Part shown: positions 26,845 through 36,892 of the stretch, in pieces | How the letters are laid out: each line of letters begins with the position of its first letter | Position numbering within the stretch: the first letter of the stretch is position 1 | Assembly (NCBI RefSeq): GCF_003429005.1 | Contig: NZ_QVQV01000002.1 | Location: 434,001 to 498,000 of the forward strand | From: Paraburkholderia sp. DHOC27 | GTDB lineage: Bacteria; Pseudomonadota; Gammaproteobacteria; Burkholderiales; Burkholderiaceae | Length of the DNA: 64,000 bases | Reading direction: 5' to 3' | Translations under genes and position numbers: made by a program | Notes under the pieces: model-generated | What the model was told of the DNA's origin: nothing | The model's database searches: none | Seen by the model: only the letters and a program-made list of their open reading frames with translations

Positions 26845-29241
26845 ATGAGTACCTATGACATGCTGGACCACTCTCCCGCGCCCGGCAGCGACGACGAAGC
26901 GGTGATGAAGGATCTGATCCGGATGATCGTCGATCAGATCTGGTGGGTGATCGGCATTGCCGGGGCGATCATTCTCGCCTCGGTGGTGTACGCCAAGCTC
27001 GCCACGCCCATTTATTCGGCTGACGCGCTGATCCAGGTGGAGTCCACGCCGCCCTCGGGCAATTCCGGCTCGCAGCAGGTGCTGGCTTCGCTGGTGCCGT
27101 CGGCCGGCGCGATGCACACCGACGCCGAGATGGAAATCATCAAGAGCCGTGCGGTGGTCGAACCGGTCGTCGAGCAGTTCAAGCTGAACTTCAGCGCATG
27201 GCCCAAGACGATGCCGGTGCTCGGCAAGGCGACCGCGTTTCTTGCCCACCCTGGCCACCCGCTCGGCGCGCTGTTCGGACTCAAGAGCTACGCCTGGGGA
27301 GGCGAGCAGTTCGCGCTCGACTCGATCGCCGTGCCGCCTTCGCTGGAAGGCAGTCAGTTGACGCTGCGCTCGCTCGGCAGCGGCCGCTATGAATTGTGCG
27401 ACATGTATGGCCAGGTGCTGCTGACCGGCGTCGCAGGCGTGCAGGCACACGGCAGCGGTGTGACGATGCTCGTCACCACGCTGGTGGCGCGCCCCGGCAC
27501 CGAATTCTACGTGCTGCGGTTCAATCAGCTGGACGCCGTGGCGGGTATCGCCTCCGGTCTGCAAGTGTCCGAAAAGGGCCGCGAAACCGGCGTCGTGCAG
27601 CTTTCGTACATGGGCACCAACCCGCACGCGATCACCGCGATCACGAATGCGGTGGCGGCGTCGTATCTGAAGCAACGCACCGAACGCGCGCAGGAAGAAG
27701 CGAGCCGCATGCTCACGTTCCTGAACAGCGAACTGCCGCGTCTGCGTGCCGAAGTGCTGCGCTCGGAAACGGCCTTGTCGGCCTATCAGGCGCGCGTCGG
27801 TTCATTCCAGCCGACTCAGGAAGCTGGTCTGTACCTGACGGGCGGTCTGGAGTACGAGAAGCAGATCGCGGCGTTGCGGATTGCGCGCGCCCAGCTATTG
27901 CAGCGCTTCACGGCGGACAGCCCGGAACTGCAGACCGTCGATGCGCAACTGGCCGCGCTCACGCGTGAAAAAGGCAGCTTCGAGGATCACTTCAAGACGC
28001 TGCCGGGTTCGGAACGCGAAGCGATGTCGCTGCAACGCGATGCCAAAGTAGCCGAAGAAATTTATGTGGCGCTCCTGAACAAAACCCAGGAACTGTCCAT
28101 TTCGCGCGCGGGGACGATCAGCAACGTGCATATCGTCGATGAAGCGTTGCTGCCCTCCTCGCCCGTGCGTCCGAAGGCTGCGCTGATCATCTCGGCGGGC
28201 ACGGTGCTGGGCGTGATCGCCGGCATTCTGTTCGCGTTCTGCCGCCGCACCTATTTCATGGGCGTTGCCGATCCGGAGTTCGTCGAGCGCCGCTTCCAGC
28301 TGCCGATCTTCGGTTCGATTCCAATCAGCCTCGAGCAGACGCGCAGCGACAAGCTCATCAGCGCCAACCACGGTTCGCGCGTGGGCGCGCCGATCGAGGC
28401 CGTGGCAAAGACCGCGTTGCCGTCCGCGATCGCCAATCTCATCGGTCCGCGTATCAAGCCTGCGACGACCGTGCCGGCGCCCGTCGCAACCGGCACGCAG
28501 ACGGTGCTGCGTTCGCCGCACGTGCCGCTGCGTGCGTTGCTGGCCAAGACCCATCCGTTCGATACCTCGGTGGAAGGTCTGCGCGGCCTGCGCGCCACCC
28601 TGCAATTCGGCCTGATCGATGCACCGAATCGCGTGGTCTGCTTCACGAGCCCGGCGCCGGCGGACGGCAAGAGCTTCATGTGCGCCAATCTCGCCGCCCT
28701 GCTCGCGGAATCCGGCAAGCGCGTGCTGCTGATCGACGCCGATCTGCGGCGCGGCCGTCTCGCGCAATATCTCGGCCGCTCGCCGGTAGGCGGCCTGACC
28801 GAGCTGCTGACAGGCCAGGTGGATCTCGAAGTCGCTGCACGTCCCACCGGCGTGGCGGGACTGCACTTCATCGCCGCGGGGGCCTATCCGCCGAACCCGT
28901 CGGAAATCCTGACGTCGTCGCGCTTCAGCGAGATCCTGCGCCGCTTCGAAGAACAGTTCGATCTGGTGATCGTCGATACACCGCCGCTGCTGGCCGTGGC
29001 GGACGCCGCGATCATCGCGAACATGGCGGGCTCCACGGTGCTCGTGATGCGCGCCGGCGCGCACACCGAGCGCAATATCAAGGAGTCGCTTAAGAAGCTG
29101 CGCCGCGCACGCGCACGCGTGATTGGCGGTGTGATGAATGCCGTGCCGCTGAAGAGCGGTGGCCGCTATGGCACGTATGATTACGCGTATGCGTACACCT
29201 ACATGCCGAACGATCCGCTGAACAGCGATCCGAATCGTTAA
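26845..29241 (+). CDS. wzc: Wzc-type polysaccharide co-polymerase/tyrosine autokinase (BY-kinase)
   Basis: 798 residues from ATG 26845 (GGAG upstream). Two membrane segments bracket a long periplasmic coiled-coil region (about 60-440), followed by a cytoplasmic BY-kinase with Walker A PADGKSFM near residue 607, Walker A' LLIDADLRRG and Walker B LVIVDTPP. The C-terminal tail is Tyr-rich (RYGTYDYAYAYTYMP, six Tyr), the autophosphorylated cluster. It controls chain length and Wza engagement. No Wzb-type low-molecular-weight tyrosine phosphatase is visible in the window. It ends the crp-like-wcaJ-GT2-wza-wzc unit. Confidence 0.93.
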   Translation: MSTYDMLDHSPAPGSDDEAVMKDLIRMIVDQIWWVIGIAGAIILASVVYAKLATPIYSADALIQVESTPPSGNSGSQQVLASLVPSAGAMHTDAEMEIIKSRAVVEPVVEQFKLNFSAWPKTMPVLGKATAFLAHPGHPLGALFGLKSYAWGGEQFALDSIAVPPSLEGSQLTLRSLGSGRYELCDMYGQVLLTGVAGVQAHGSGVTMLVTTLVARPGTEFYVLRFNQLDAVAGIASGLQVSEKGRETGVVQLSYMGTNPHAITAITNAVAASYLKQRTERAQEEASRMLTFLNSELPRLRAEVLRSETALSAYQARVGSFQPTQEAGLYLTGGLEYEKQIAALRIARAQLLQRFTADSPELQTVDAQLAALTREKGSFEDHFKTLPGSEREAMSLQRDAKVAEEIYVALLNKTQELSISRAGTISNVHIVDEALLPSSPVRPKAALIISAGTVLGVIAGILFAFCRRTYFMGVADPEFVERRFQLPIFGSIPISLEQTRSDKLISANHGSRVGAPIEAVAKTALPSAIANLIGPRIKPATTVPAPVATGTQTVLRSPHVPLRALLAKTHPFDTSVEGLRGLRATLQFGLIDAPNRVVCFTSPAPADGKSFMCANLAALLAESGKRVLLIDADLRRGRLAQYLGRSPVGGLTELLTGQVDLEVAARPTGVAGLHFIAAGAYPPNPSEILTSSRFSEILRRFEEQFDLVIVDTPPLLAVADAAIIANMAGSTVLVMRAGAHTERNIKESLKKLRRARARVIGGVMNAVPLKSGGRYGTYDYAYAYTYMPNDPLNSDPNR

Positions 29242-29256
29242 GCGGGTTTGATCGTT

Positions 29257-29283
29257 AGACCGGCCTCGACGGGCCGGTCTTTT
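29257..29283 (+). terminator. Rho-independent terminator of the wza-wzc unit
   Basis: AGACCGGCC, loop, GGCCGGTCT then TTTT, a 9-bp GC-rich stem sixteen bases after the wzc stop. Confidence 0.8.
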
Positions 29284-29326
29284 GATTCTTCGCAGAGACG
29301 TCCACCCTCGCAACGAGCTTCAAAGT

Positions 29327-29364
29327 AAAAAAGCCGCCCGGTGTAAAAACCGGGCGGCTTTTTA
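29327..29364. terminator. Bidirectional rho-independent terminator
   Basis: GCCGCCCGG (29333-29341) pairs perfectly with CCGGGCGGC (29350-29358) across an 8-base loop, flanked by A's on the left and TTTTT on the right. It can terminate transcription from wzc and, in the other direction, from the minus-strand HigA-like gene. Confidence 0.85.
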
Positions 29365-29556
29365 TCTGGCTCTCGTTTAGTTCAGATCGCGTCTGACTCG
29401 AACTGACTCAAACTGCTTTGCGCAAATGCGACCTGCTGCGGGCGTCATGACGGAATAGCGTTATAACCGCGTGAGAGCGATCACGCGGCTGCGGTTAGAT
29501 CAACGCCCAGGCAACGCGAATCAGCGCGTCTGCAACCCGCAGACGCGCTCGCAAAC

Positions 29557-29979
29557 TTACAGAAACACGCTGACGTCAGCGTGAAAACGCGCGGCCAGTG
29601 CCTTCGCGACATTCTTGCTGATCGCGCGGCGGCCGGCGAGGATATCGCTCACCACGGTCGGCGAGGCAATGTCCGCCAGGTCTTTCTGTTTGAGCCCATT
29701 CGTTTCCAGCAGATGGCGCAGCACTTCGCGCGGCTCCACTTTCGGCAGCGATATGTGGCGCGTCTCCCAGGCCTGGATCAGATCCCCGACGATCCCGAAC
29801 AGATCGGTCAAGGGCCCTTCTCCTTGCCCATCGAGATGCCTGGACAGTTCGTTGGAAAGTTCGACCATGCTCTGATAGTCGTTCTCGTTGCGAATGGGCT
29901 TGAGTGCCACCTGATGTTGCAAGGTGGCCCAAGTCTCGGCGAGTTCGGGGAGCTTCCCCGATAGGCGGTCAGCGTTCAT
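29557..29979 (-). CDS. HigA-type HTH regulator, antitoxin-like
   Basis: 140 residues. The C-terminal HTH (about 88-125, NGLKQKDLADIASPTVVSDI, then AGRRAISKNVAKALAARF) matches the HigA/COG5499 antitoxin family, with a longer helical N-terminus typical of that family. No HigB-like RelE toxin is seen next to it on either side, so it is an orphan antitoxin or a stand-alone regulator. It sits between EPS export genes and further GT4 genes and may be a cargo insertion. Confidence 0.8.
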   Translation of the reverse strand: MNADRLSGKLPELAETWATLQHQVALKPIRNENDYQSMVELSNELSRHLDGQGEGPLTDLFGIVGDLIQAWETRHISLPKVEPREVLRHLLETNGLKQKDLADIASPTVVSDILAGRRAISKNVAKALAARFHADVSVFL

Positions 29980-30471
29980 GTCGTTCTATTCATCCTTTGT
30001 CCAAAAGGTCGCATTGCATACGTCACGGTTGACCTGACGCGCAGCGACTGCTTGTTTTTGATGGAGCGCCGTCCAGAAGCGAAGCGGCTATTGCCCAATC
30101 GCGCACTGCGTACTGCGGAGTGCATCGACGCCAGAAAACCTGCTCCCGGACTCAAGAACTCGATACCCTCCCCCCAAAACCGGCCGCCCGCTGCCCACCT
30201 TCCTCTGCGTGCGCGGCCGAACCGTACGGCGCGTCAGAAGGCGTTCACAACCCGGCTATTCATAAGCATTGCAAAACACTTCTTCATTCGTGATTCGTCA
30301 GCTCATACGTAAAACAGGGTTCTGCGTCATACGAATTTGACCCCGAAAGCGACCGGGAAATCTGTGCGCTATGCCACTCATTCGACGCATCTTGCGGGGC
30401 GAATCTTTCCCGATCTTTCCAGACCTTTCAGGGTTTCTCCTGGAACACCGGATCCGGGTTCGAGACCGGCC
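29980..30471. other. Intergenic region with no supported gene
   Basis: 492 bases. The left part must hold the HigA-like promoter. Small open frames here have no family signal, no ribosome-binding site and no matching codon bias. I see no RNA gene or repeat. Confidence 0.5.
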
Positions 30472-31665
30472 TCAGCGCCCCCAGATATTGCCCTGCGCCT
30501 TGTCCTGCGGCCACACCAGATCCTCAGGTGTCCGCTCAGAGCGCTGACGGGCGGCCGAGGCGGCTACCGTACGCGTTACTTCGATCATGAAAGCATGCCG
30601 GAAGGTTGCCGCCGAAAAACGCTCGGCGTTCGCACGGCAGGCCGCGGGCGTGATCAGGATGCGTTGGCGGTCGAAGCGCTCGATTGCATCCTGCAGGGCC
30701 GGCACGGTTTGCTGTGAGAAATGCACGCCGGTGGGCCGCGCCTCGCCGATGGGGATGACCGTCTCGAGCGCACCACCCTTGCCGAATGCAATCACGGGTG
30801 TACCGCATGCCTGGGCTTCGAGCACGACGATGCCGAAGTCTTCTTCAGCGGCGAACACGAAAGCACGCGCACGCTGCATGTAGTCCTTCAGTACCGCAAA
30901 CGGCTGATAGCCGAGAATCGTCACGTTGGGACCCGCGCTTGCGCGGATCGCATCCATGTCCGGTCCATCGCCGATCACCACGAGACGACGATGCGGTGTT
31001 GCATTGAACGCTTCGACGATCAGATCAATACGCTTGTACGGAACGAGCCGCGATGCAGTCAGATAGAAGTCGTCTTTCTGCGCGCACACCTGGAACTTGT
31101 GAACATCGACCGGGGGAGGAATGACGGCAGCATCGCGTCGATAGGTTTTCATCACGCGTCGCGCAACGAATTGCGAATTCGCAATCAGACGATCCACGCC
31201 ATTCGCAGAACGGGAATCCCAGCCGCGCAGATAGTGAAGCAACGCACGCGCAGCCCACGAACGTGGTCCACGTGTGAGCTTCGCTTCGCGCAGATATTGA
31301 TGCTGCAGATCCCACGCGTAACGCATGGGTGAGTGCACGTAACTCACATGCGTTTGATCGGGGCCAACCAGCACGCCTTTAGCAACCGCATAGGAACTCG
31401 TAATGATCAGGTCATAGCTCGCCAGATCGAATTGCTCAACGGCAAGCGGCATCAAAGGCAAATAAGCGCGATAGCGTTTGCGAGCCAATGGCAGATGCTG
31501 AATGAACGAAGTCGTCACCTCTTTATTGCACACCGGCGAACGGTCTTCGAGAAAGTCGACAAGGCTGAACAGGTCAGCATCAGGGAAGCACTGGATGATC
31601 TGCTCCAGTACTTTCTCTGCGCCCCCCGGTGCGACGAGCCAGTCGTGCACGATCGCCACTTTCAT
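30472..31665 (-). CDS. Glycosyltransferase family 4
   Basis: 397 residues, ATG 31665 with AGGTAG upstream. N-terminal VAIVHDWLVAPGGAEKVLEQ is the acceptor loop of a mannosyltransferase-like GT4 group; VHSPMRYAWDL and the donor segment AAEEDFGIVVLEAQACGTPV (EX7E) follow. It likely adds a mannose-like sugar to the EPS, which is inference from the family. It diverges from the next GT4 gene across 180 bases that must carry both promoters. Confidence 0.88.
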   Translation of the reverse strand: MKVAIVHDWLVAPGGAEKVLEQIIQCFPDADLFSLVDFLEDRSPVCNKEVTTSFIQHLPLARKRYRAYLPLMPLAVEQFDLASYDLIITSSYAVAKGVLVGPDQTHVSYVHSPMRYAWDLQHQYLREAKLTRGPRSWAARALLHYLRGWDSRSANGVDRLIANSQFVARRVMKTYRRDAAVIPPPVDVHKFQVCAQKDDFYLTASRLVPYKRIDLIVEAFNATPHRRLVVIGDGPDMDAIRASAGPNVTILGYQPFAVLKDYMQRARAFVFAAEEDFGIVVLEAQACGTPVIAFGKGGALETVIPIGEARPTGVHFSQQTVPALQDAIERFDRQRILITPAACRANAERFSAATFRHAFMIEVTRTVAASAARQRSERTPEDLVWPQDKAQGNIWGR

Positions 31666-31845
31666 AATATCGCTACCTGTAGTCGGCCCTCGGCCATCGA
31701 AAACAGTGTACGGGGAGCATTACTCGCCGTGCGTGCGCGCGACCACATTGAAAGCACGACGGGCCGCGAATAATGACAGCACAGCGCGGTCCGCTTCATG
31801 TGGACCGATACATGTCACTCCATTCGTTTCCCCACGCGCCTGACG

Positions 31846-33171
31846 ATGAACTCAACTGAACTCACCCACGCGTTCCCGCTCACCGAGTCGAATCTGGACG
31901 ATGCGGTCGAACACGAAACCGCTGCTGCACCGACTGTGCTGTTCGTCGATCAGAGTGGGCAACTCGGCGGCGCTGAGTTTTCCTTACTGCCCCTTGCCAC
32001 GAAGTTTCGCGCCCGTGGCGAAGTGGTATTGCTCTCTGAAGGCCCGTTCCGTACACGACTCGAAGATGCCGGCGTGCACGTGAAGATGATCAGCGACACA
32101 CACGTCTCCGACATCGACCGGCAGGCCGTTGGTTTGAACTGGCTACGTGCGCTACCCGGCATTGTTCGTTCAATGCGTGAGATCGCAAAACAGGCGCGAC
32201 GCTTCGACGTGCTGTTCCTCAATACGCAGAAAGCGATGGTGCTGGGCGCGCTAGGCAAGCCGCTGCATCGCAGACCTGTGATCTGGCATCTGCACGACAT
32301 CCTCACGCGCGAACACTTCGGCCGTGTGCAGTTGACCATTGTTAAATGGCTCGTTCGGTATGCTATCGATCACGTGGTGGCAAACTCGCGCGCCACAGCG
32401 GATTCTCTTGTAGCGCTGACTGGCAAGCCGGCTGCGGAGATTCCGGTGGTGCACAACGGTATCGACGTAAGCGAGTTCAGTCAGGTGAGCGTCGACGACA
32501 TGCAGGCATTGCGACGCCGCCTGGGACTGCCGGAACACGCCTGGCTTGCAGGCCTGTTTGGGCGGCTCGCGCCGTGGAAAGGTCAGCACATTGCGATCGC
32601 CGCAGTCGCGCGCCTTCCGGACGTGCACCTCGTGCTGGTGGGCGCCGACCTGTTCGGCGAACACGCGTATGCCACCGGCTTGCGCCAACTCGTGCAGCAG
32701 CTCGGCATTGCCGACCGCGTGCATTTCGCCGGCTTTCGCGACGACATGCCCACGTGGATGAAAGCGATGGACGTGATCCTGCACACCTCCACTGAACCCG
32801 AGCCGTTTGGTCGCGTGATCGTCGAAGGTATGGCGGCGGCGCGGCCTGTGATCGCAGCGGCTGCGGGCGGCGTCACGGAAATTCTGCGGCATCGCAAGAA
32901 TGGCTGGCTCGTCACACCAGGTGACGTGACAGCTTTCGTCGACGCCATCGAAACCTTGCGCGCGGCACCGGAACTGGCGGAGCGTATCGCGAGCCAGGCC
33001 TTCGCCGACGCGCAGCGCGACTTCTCGCTGGAAGGCTATCTGGCGCACATGACGAAAGCGATCACGCACACCAATGCGCGCGGATCGCGGCATCGCGCTG
33101 TGGCGGCGCATGCCGCTGGCAATGCCACAGCGGCCACCACCGCGGGCAATCCAGGCGCGCAACAGCATTAG
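31846..33171 (+). CDS. Glycosyltransferase family 4
   Basis: 441 residues from ATG 31846. The N-terminal FVDQSGQLGGAEFSLLPLA is a GT4 acceptor loop, LFGRLAPWKGQHIAIAAVARL marks the donor Rossmann domain, and EPEPFGRVIVEGMAAARPV gives the EX7E motif. A 35-residue acidic N-terminal extension and a C-terminal tail rich in Ala, His and Thr are disordered. It is followed 285 bases later by a membrane protein on the same strand. Confidence 0.87.
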   Translation: MNSTELTHAFPLTESNLDDAVEHETAAAPTVLFVDQSGQLGGAEFSLLPLATKFRARGEVVLLSEGPFRTRLEDAGVHVKMISDTHVSDIDRQAVGLNWLRALPGIVRSMREIAKQARRFDVLFLNTQKAMVLGALGKPLHRRPVIWHLHDILTREHFGRVQLTIVKWLVRYAIDHVVANSRATADSLVALTGKPAAEIPVVHNGIDVSEFSQVSVDDMQALRRRLGLPEHAWLAGLFGRLAPWKGQHIAIAAVARLPDVHLVLVGADLFGEHAYATGLRQLVQQLGIADRVHFAGFRDDMPTWMKAMDVILHTSTEPEPFGRVIVEGMAAARPVIAAAAGGVTEILRHRKNGWLVTPGDVTAFVDAIETLRAAPELAERIASQAFADAQRDFSLEGYLAHMTKAITHTNARGSRHRAVAAHAAGNATAATTAGNPGAQQH

Positions 33172-33456
33172 TCGCAAGTAGCAGTCTGGCGATATCTACG
33201 CATCGTGCCCGTCGATTCACCCACGACCGGCAAGATGCCATGGAATGCTAACCGGTGACGAACGAGCACCGGTAGCAACACGCATGCAGCGTAGCGGCCC
33301 ACCAGCCGCTCGCAGCGTTACGCGTGACGTACTAGCAGCATGGAAGGGGCAACACCAAAACCAACCAAGGGCGGTGCCGATGCGCGTTCTCGCGGCGCGT
33401 CGGACCTCGCTCGGCCACAACAAAAACAGAAGATCTGAATTGGAGACGGACGCGAA

Positions 33457-35052
33457 ATGGCTTACATCACCCCCAATAGCCGGCGTGCACTTTCAACCAC
33501 GAAAGCAGCGGTATTCATCTTTTTTCTGAGCTTTTTCATTCTCGTTTCGAGCGGACGAATCGGCAGCGCCAATACGAATCTGCAAACCGTTACTTCTGCG
33601 CCGGATCTGCAAACGGCCAGCGGAAACGCCCATGACGCCCACGCGAAACCGTGGATGCGCCTGCCCGACGGACATTATTTCCAGCCGCACGACATGGGCG
33701 CGGTCCTGCTGGTATGGCCGGGCACCTGGCTTGGCGCCAGGGTCGAACAGTCGGCGCTTGCCACCATGCTGCCCGATCCTTCCATCGTTGCGCGGCTCGC
33801 CGTCTCGTTGACCTATATCGTTGTGAGCGCAATCGGTTGCCTCTACCTGTTCCTGCTCTTCAACGAGTTCTATTCCGACAAGCAGGCCTTCGTCGTCGCG
33901 CTGGCCTTTGCCGCAGGCAGCCTTTATTTACCTTACGCCAAGATGATATGGGACGAAGCGCCGTGCGCCGCGGCAATGTGCGCATTACTGTTCTACACCC
34001 AGGCATTGCTGCGTCCCGCTGCCGGCACACGTGCCTTTGCCGCTGCGGGGGCTGCGCTCGCGCTGGTTTGTCTCCTGCATCATTCCATTGCGCCACCGCT
34101 GTTCGTCGCCATGCTGATTCTCGCGGTGTACACGCGTGGCCCGCTGCTGCGCTATCTGGTTCTAGCCGGCGTGTTCGCGGCGATCGTTGCGCCGATGTGG
34201 GCCTTCGACGTGGCCTATACGCGCTCCATGTTTCGGCCGTTTCTCGAACTCGCCAGCTTCGTTCACGGCGCTGTAACGAACAGTACAGCTAACGATGCAG
34301 CAGGCAGCGTCATGCACGGCGACATGCTGCAAGGGCTCGGCACGCTGCTCTTCAGCGCGAATCGCGGGCTCGTGGTGTTTTCGCCGATCGTGCTGACGTC
34401 GCTGTTCCTGCCGTGGACCTGGCCGCGTCTGTCGTCGCCTCAGCGTGCCTTGCTGGTGGCCATGCTGTTTGGGCTGTCGCTGTATGTCGGCATGGTCATC
34501 CGTATGCAACAGTGGGGTGCGATTGGATGGGGGCCGCGTTGCCTGCTGCCCTGCCTGCCCATCGTGTTTCTGATGGTGGGACCGTGCCTGCTGGAAATTG
34601 CCCGTCGTTCAAACCGCACCGCGACGCTCATCGTGATTGCCGCGATTGGCTTCAACGTGGCGCCGACCTTGATCGACTGGCATGCAATGGCATCCGGATA
34701 CGCGGGTACGCAGTTGCAGGACGCAAACTCGCCGCACGTGATCGAAGATATCTGGAGCGGCTTTTTCAAGGGCATGCGCGGTGAGCCGCTCGGGCTCGCT
34801 CACAGCAGCACGGCGTTGACGCAACACGACGACGCTGGCCGCTTCCCTGACGTGTGGACGGCGCAGATGATGAAAGGCTCCAGCGCTGGACGTATGGCCG
34901 GCTGGAGCATCCTGTGCATGCTGTTGCTCGGCATGACGATGATGTGGGGCAAAATCTTCGCGGCACGCCGGCAGCGCGACGGTCTGACGGAGGCCACCAT
35001 GCGGGCCATCATGCAGCAGTCGGAGACCGCCCGGCGCTGGGACGGGCGATAG
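33457..35052 (+). CDS. Polytopic membrane protein, GT-C glycosyltransferase-like
   Basis: 531 residues, GGAG upstream of ATG 33457. It has about 10-11 hydrophobic helices with a periplasmic first loop containing DGHYFQPHDMG. The segment GWGPRCLLPCLPI between helices resembles the GWGPRYLLP motif of GT39/GT-C-like lipid-linked sugar transferases. A GT-C enzyme would take a sugar from a polyprenyl phosphate donor and act in the periplasm. I cannot name the donor or acceptor. It is the last gene likely to belong to the EPS locus before rpiA. Confidence 0.65.
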   Translation: MAYITPNSRRALSTTKAAVFIFFLSFFILVSSGRIGSANTNLQTVTSAPDLQTASGNAHDAHAKPWMRLPDGHYFQPHDMGAVLLVWPGTWLGARVEQSALATMLPDPSIVARLAVSLTYIVVSAIGCLYLFLLFNEFYSDKQAFVVALAFAAGSLYLPYAKMIWDEAPCAAAMCALLFYTQALLRPAAGTRAFAAAGAALALVCLLHHSIAPPLFVAMLILAVYTRGPLLRYLVLAGVFAAIVAPMWAFDVAYTRSMFRPFLELASFVHGAVTNSTANDAAGSVMHGDMLQGLGTLLFSANRGLVVFSPIVLTSLFLPWTWPRLSSPQRALLVAMLFGLSLYVGMVIRMQQWGAIGWGPRCLLPCLPIVFLMVGPCLLEIARRSNRTATLIVIAAIGFNVAPTLIDWHAMASGYAGTQLQDANSPHVIEDIWSGFFKGMRGEPLGLAHSSTALTQHDDAGRFPDVWTAQMMKGSSAGRMAGWSILCMLLLGMTMMWGKIFAARRQRDGLTEATMRAIMQQSETARRWDGR

Positions 35053-35070
35053 CGTAAAGCCTCTATACCT

Positions 35071-35766
35071 CTACGCCGCCGGGTACTCGATCGTCTCGAC
35101 ACCCGTGTCGGTACCCAGCAGGCAGAGGCTCGCGCCGTGGCCCGCAAAGAGACCGACGGTGACCACACCGGGCCACGCGTTGACCTGCGCTTCGAGCGCG
35201 CGTGGGTCGGTGATCTTCAGACCCTTCACGTCGAGGATTTCGTTGCCGTTGTCGGTGATGAACGGCGTGCCGTCTTTGGTCACGCGCACCACTGGCACAC
35301 CGCCCAAAGCCGTCACGCGACGGCCAATGGCGGTGCGCGCCATCGGCACCACTTCGATGGGCAGCGGGAAGTGTCCGAGCACGTCGACGCGCTTGCTGGC
35401 GTCCGCGATGCACACGAACACGTCCGACACCGACGCGACGATCTTCTCGCGCGTCAGCGCGCCGCCGCCGCCCTTGATCATCGCACCGCTGTGGTCGATT
35501 TCATCGGCGCCGTCCACGTAGACCGGCAACGCATCGATCTCGTTCAGATCGAGCACCTTGAAGCCATGCGACTCCAGCCGCGCGGTGGTTGCCAGCGAGC
35601 TGGACACCGCGCCGCGATAGCGCTGCTTCGTGGCGGCCAGCGCGTCGATAAAACAGTTAGCGGTGGAGCCGGTACCGACACCGATCACGGCGCCTTCGGG
35701 CACATGGGCGTTGACATAATCGGCGGCGGCCTGACCGACCAGTTGCTTGAGTTCGTCTTGAGTCAT
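35071..35766 (-). CDS. rpiA: Ribose-5-phosphate isomerase A
   Basis: 231 residues from ATG 35766 ([10 protein letters not shown]), shorter than the 255-residue open frame. Motifs [23 protein letters not shown] and [12 protein letters not shown] are the phosphate and active-site loops of RpiA. It interconverts ribose-5-phosphate and ribulose-5-phosphate in the pentose phosphate pathway in the cytoplasm. It converges with the membrane protein gene 18 bases away. Confidence 0.96.
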   Translation of the reverse strand: MTQDELKQLVGQAAADYVNAHVPEGAVIGVGTGSTANCFIDALAATKQRYRGAVSSSLATTARLESHGFKVLDLNEIDALPVYVDGADEIDHSGAMIKGGGGALTREKIVASVSDVFVCIADASKRVDVLGHFPLPIEVVPMARTAIGRRVTALGGVPVVRVTKDGTPFITDNGNEILDVKGLKITDPRALEAQVNAWPGVVTVGLFAGHGASLCLLGTDTGVETIEYPAA

Positions 35767-35977
35767 GGGATTGGGGCAGAAGCTGCTGAAGTAGCGGGAA
35801 AACCGCAAGTTTACCGAAGTAGCATGCGCCAACGGCACTTATCCGGCAAGCGGGTTGGAGAAACCCGCTGCGCGCCTTCGCGGCGTCCCGCGTAGGGGAC
35901 GGGAGGCGCCGCGCTTTGCCGGCCGGCCATGCGTTGTCACAAGGCCAGACCGTTAATTTCGCGGGCTTGCGCCCCGC

Positions 35978-36727
35978 TCAGGCCTTCACTTTCACCGAGC
36001 GCTGCCGCACCGCTTCGAACAGGCACACGCCGCTCGCCACGGAAACGTTCAGGCTTTCGACGCTGCCCGCCATCGGAATCTGCATCACCTCATCGCAGGT
36101 ATCACGCGTGAGACGGCGCATGCCCTCGCCTTCCGCGCCCATTACGAGCGCCACCGGGCCGTCCAGTTTGGTGTCGTACAGGCTGGCCGTGGCCTCGCCC
36201 GCCGTACCCACCACCCACACGCCCGCGTCTTTCAGTTCGCGCAGCGCCCGCGCCAGATTCGTCACGGTGATGTAAGGCACGGTATCCGCTGCGCCGCTGG
36301 CCACCTTCGCCGCCGTCGCGTTCAGACCCACGGCGCGATCGCGCGGCGCGATCACCGCATGCGCGCCGGCCGCGTCGGCCACGCGCAGACATGCGCCAAG
36401 GTTGTGCGGATCCGTCACGCCGTCCAGCACCAGAATCAGCGGCGCGCCGTTGATGCCATCCAGCAGTTCGGCGAGATTCTGCGCGAGCGGCAGGTCGCCC
36501 GCACGTGCCACCACGCCCTGATGGCGCTCGGTATGGGCGAGGCCCCACAGACGCGTTTCGTCGGCTGCAATCAGACGCACGCCCGCTTCTTTCGCCGTAT
36601 GCAGGAACTCCGTCATGCGACGGTCCTTGCGCGTGGCGTCGTAGTAAACCTCTTCCACTGTCGACGCGTCGTGGCGCAGACGCGCGGTCACTGCGTGGAA
36701 ACCGTATAGAACCTTGAGACGTGACAT
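35978..36727 (-). CDS. rlmB: 23S rRNA Gm2251 2'-O-methyltransferase RlmB
   Basis: 249 residues from ATG 36727 ([13 protein letters not shown]). The N-terminal L30-like substrate domain is followed by a SpoU/TrmH knot domain: [17 protein letters not shown] (motif 1), [13 protein letters not shown] (motif 2) and [22 protein letters not shown] (motif 3). It methylates G2251 of 23S rRNA. It lies downstream of rnr on the same strand, the conserved rnr-rlmB order. Confidence 0.95.
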   Translation of the reverse strand: MSRLKVLYGFHAVTARLRHDASTVEEVYYDATRKDRRMTEFLHTAKEAGVRLIAADETRLWGLAHTERHQGVVARAGDLPLAQNLAELLDGINGAPLILVLDGVTDPHNLGACLRVADAAGAHAVIAPRDRAVGLNATAAKVASGAADTVPYITVTNLARALRELKDAGVWVVGTAGEATASLYDTKLDGPVALVMGAEGEGMRRLTRDTCDEVMQIPMAGSVESLNVSVASGVCLFEAVRQRSVKVKA

Positions 36728-36801
36728 GACTGAAACAACCTTTGATTGAGCGCGCCGCGAACGGGACGCGCTACTGAAATGAATACGAGTGAAATGCGAG
36801 A

Positions 36802-36861
36802 CCGCGCGCAATGGGGCACTGAACGGGGTTGAGTGCCCCTTCAGTACCCCATTGCGCGCGG
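36802..36861. other. 60-bp near-perfect palindrome in the rnr-rlmB spacer
   Basis: CCGCGCGCAATGGGG (36802-36816) pairs perfectly with CCCCATTGCGCGCGG (36847-36861). After one C/A mismatch the stem continues with ACTGAA/TTCAGT, then GGGG/CCCC around a 7-base loop. Read from the minus strand it forms a very stable hairpin between the rnr stop and the rlmB start. There is no T run, so it is more likely an RNA-processing or attenuation element than a simple terminator. Confidence 0.85.
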
Positions 36862-36892
36862 CAAAACTTCAGGCACACGGCGTCGTACGACG

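Noticed and set aside
27895-29313. Minus-strand open frame of 472 codons opposite wzc
   Set aside because: Antisense shadow of wzc; product is Arg/Ala/His-rich, with no start signal.
33187-33202. TGGC-N9-GCA pattern upstream of the GT-C-like gene
   Set aside because: Weak -12 match and 255 bases from the start codon; probably chance.
35849-35912. Short inverted repeats downstream of rlmB
   Set aside because: Two small stems (AGCGGGTT/AACCCGCT and an imperfect GC-rich one) without a T run; not enough to call a terminator or regulator.
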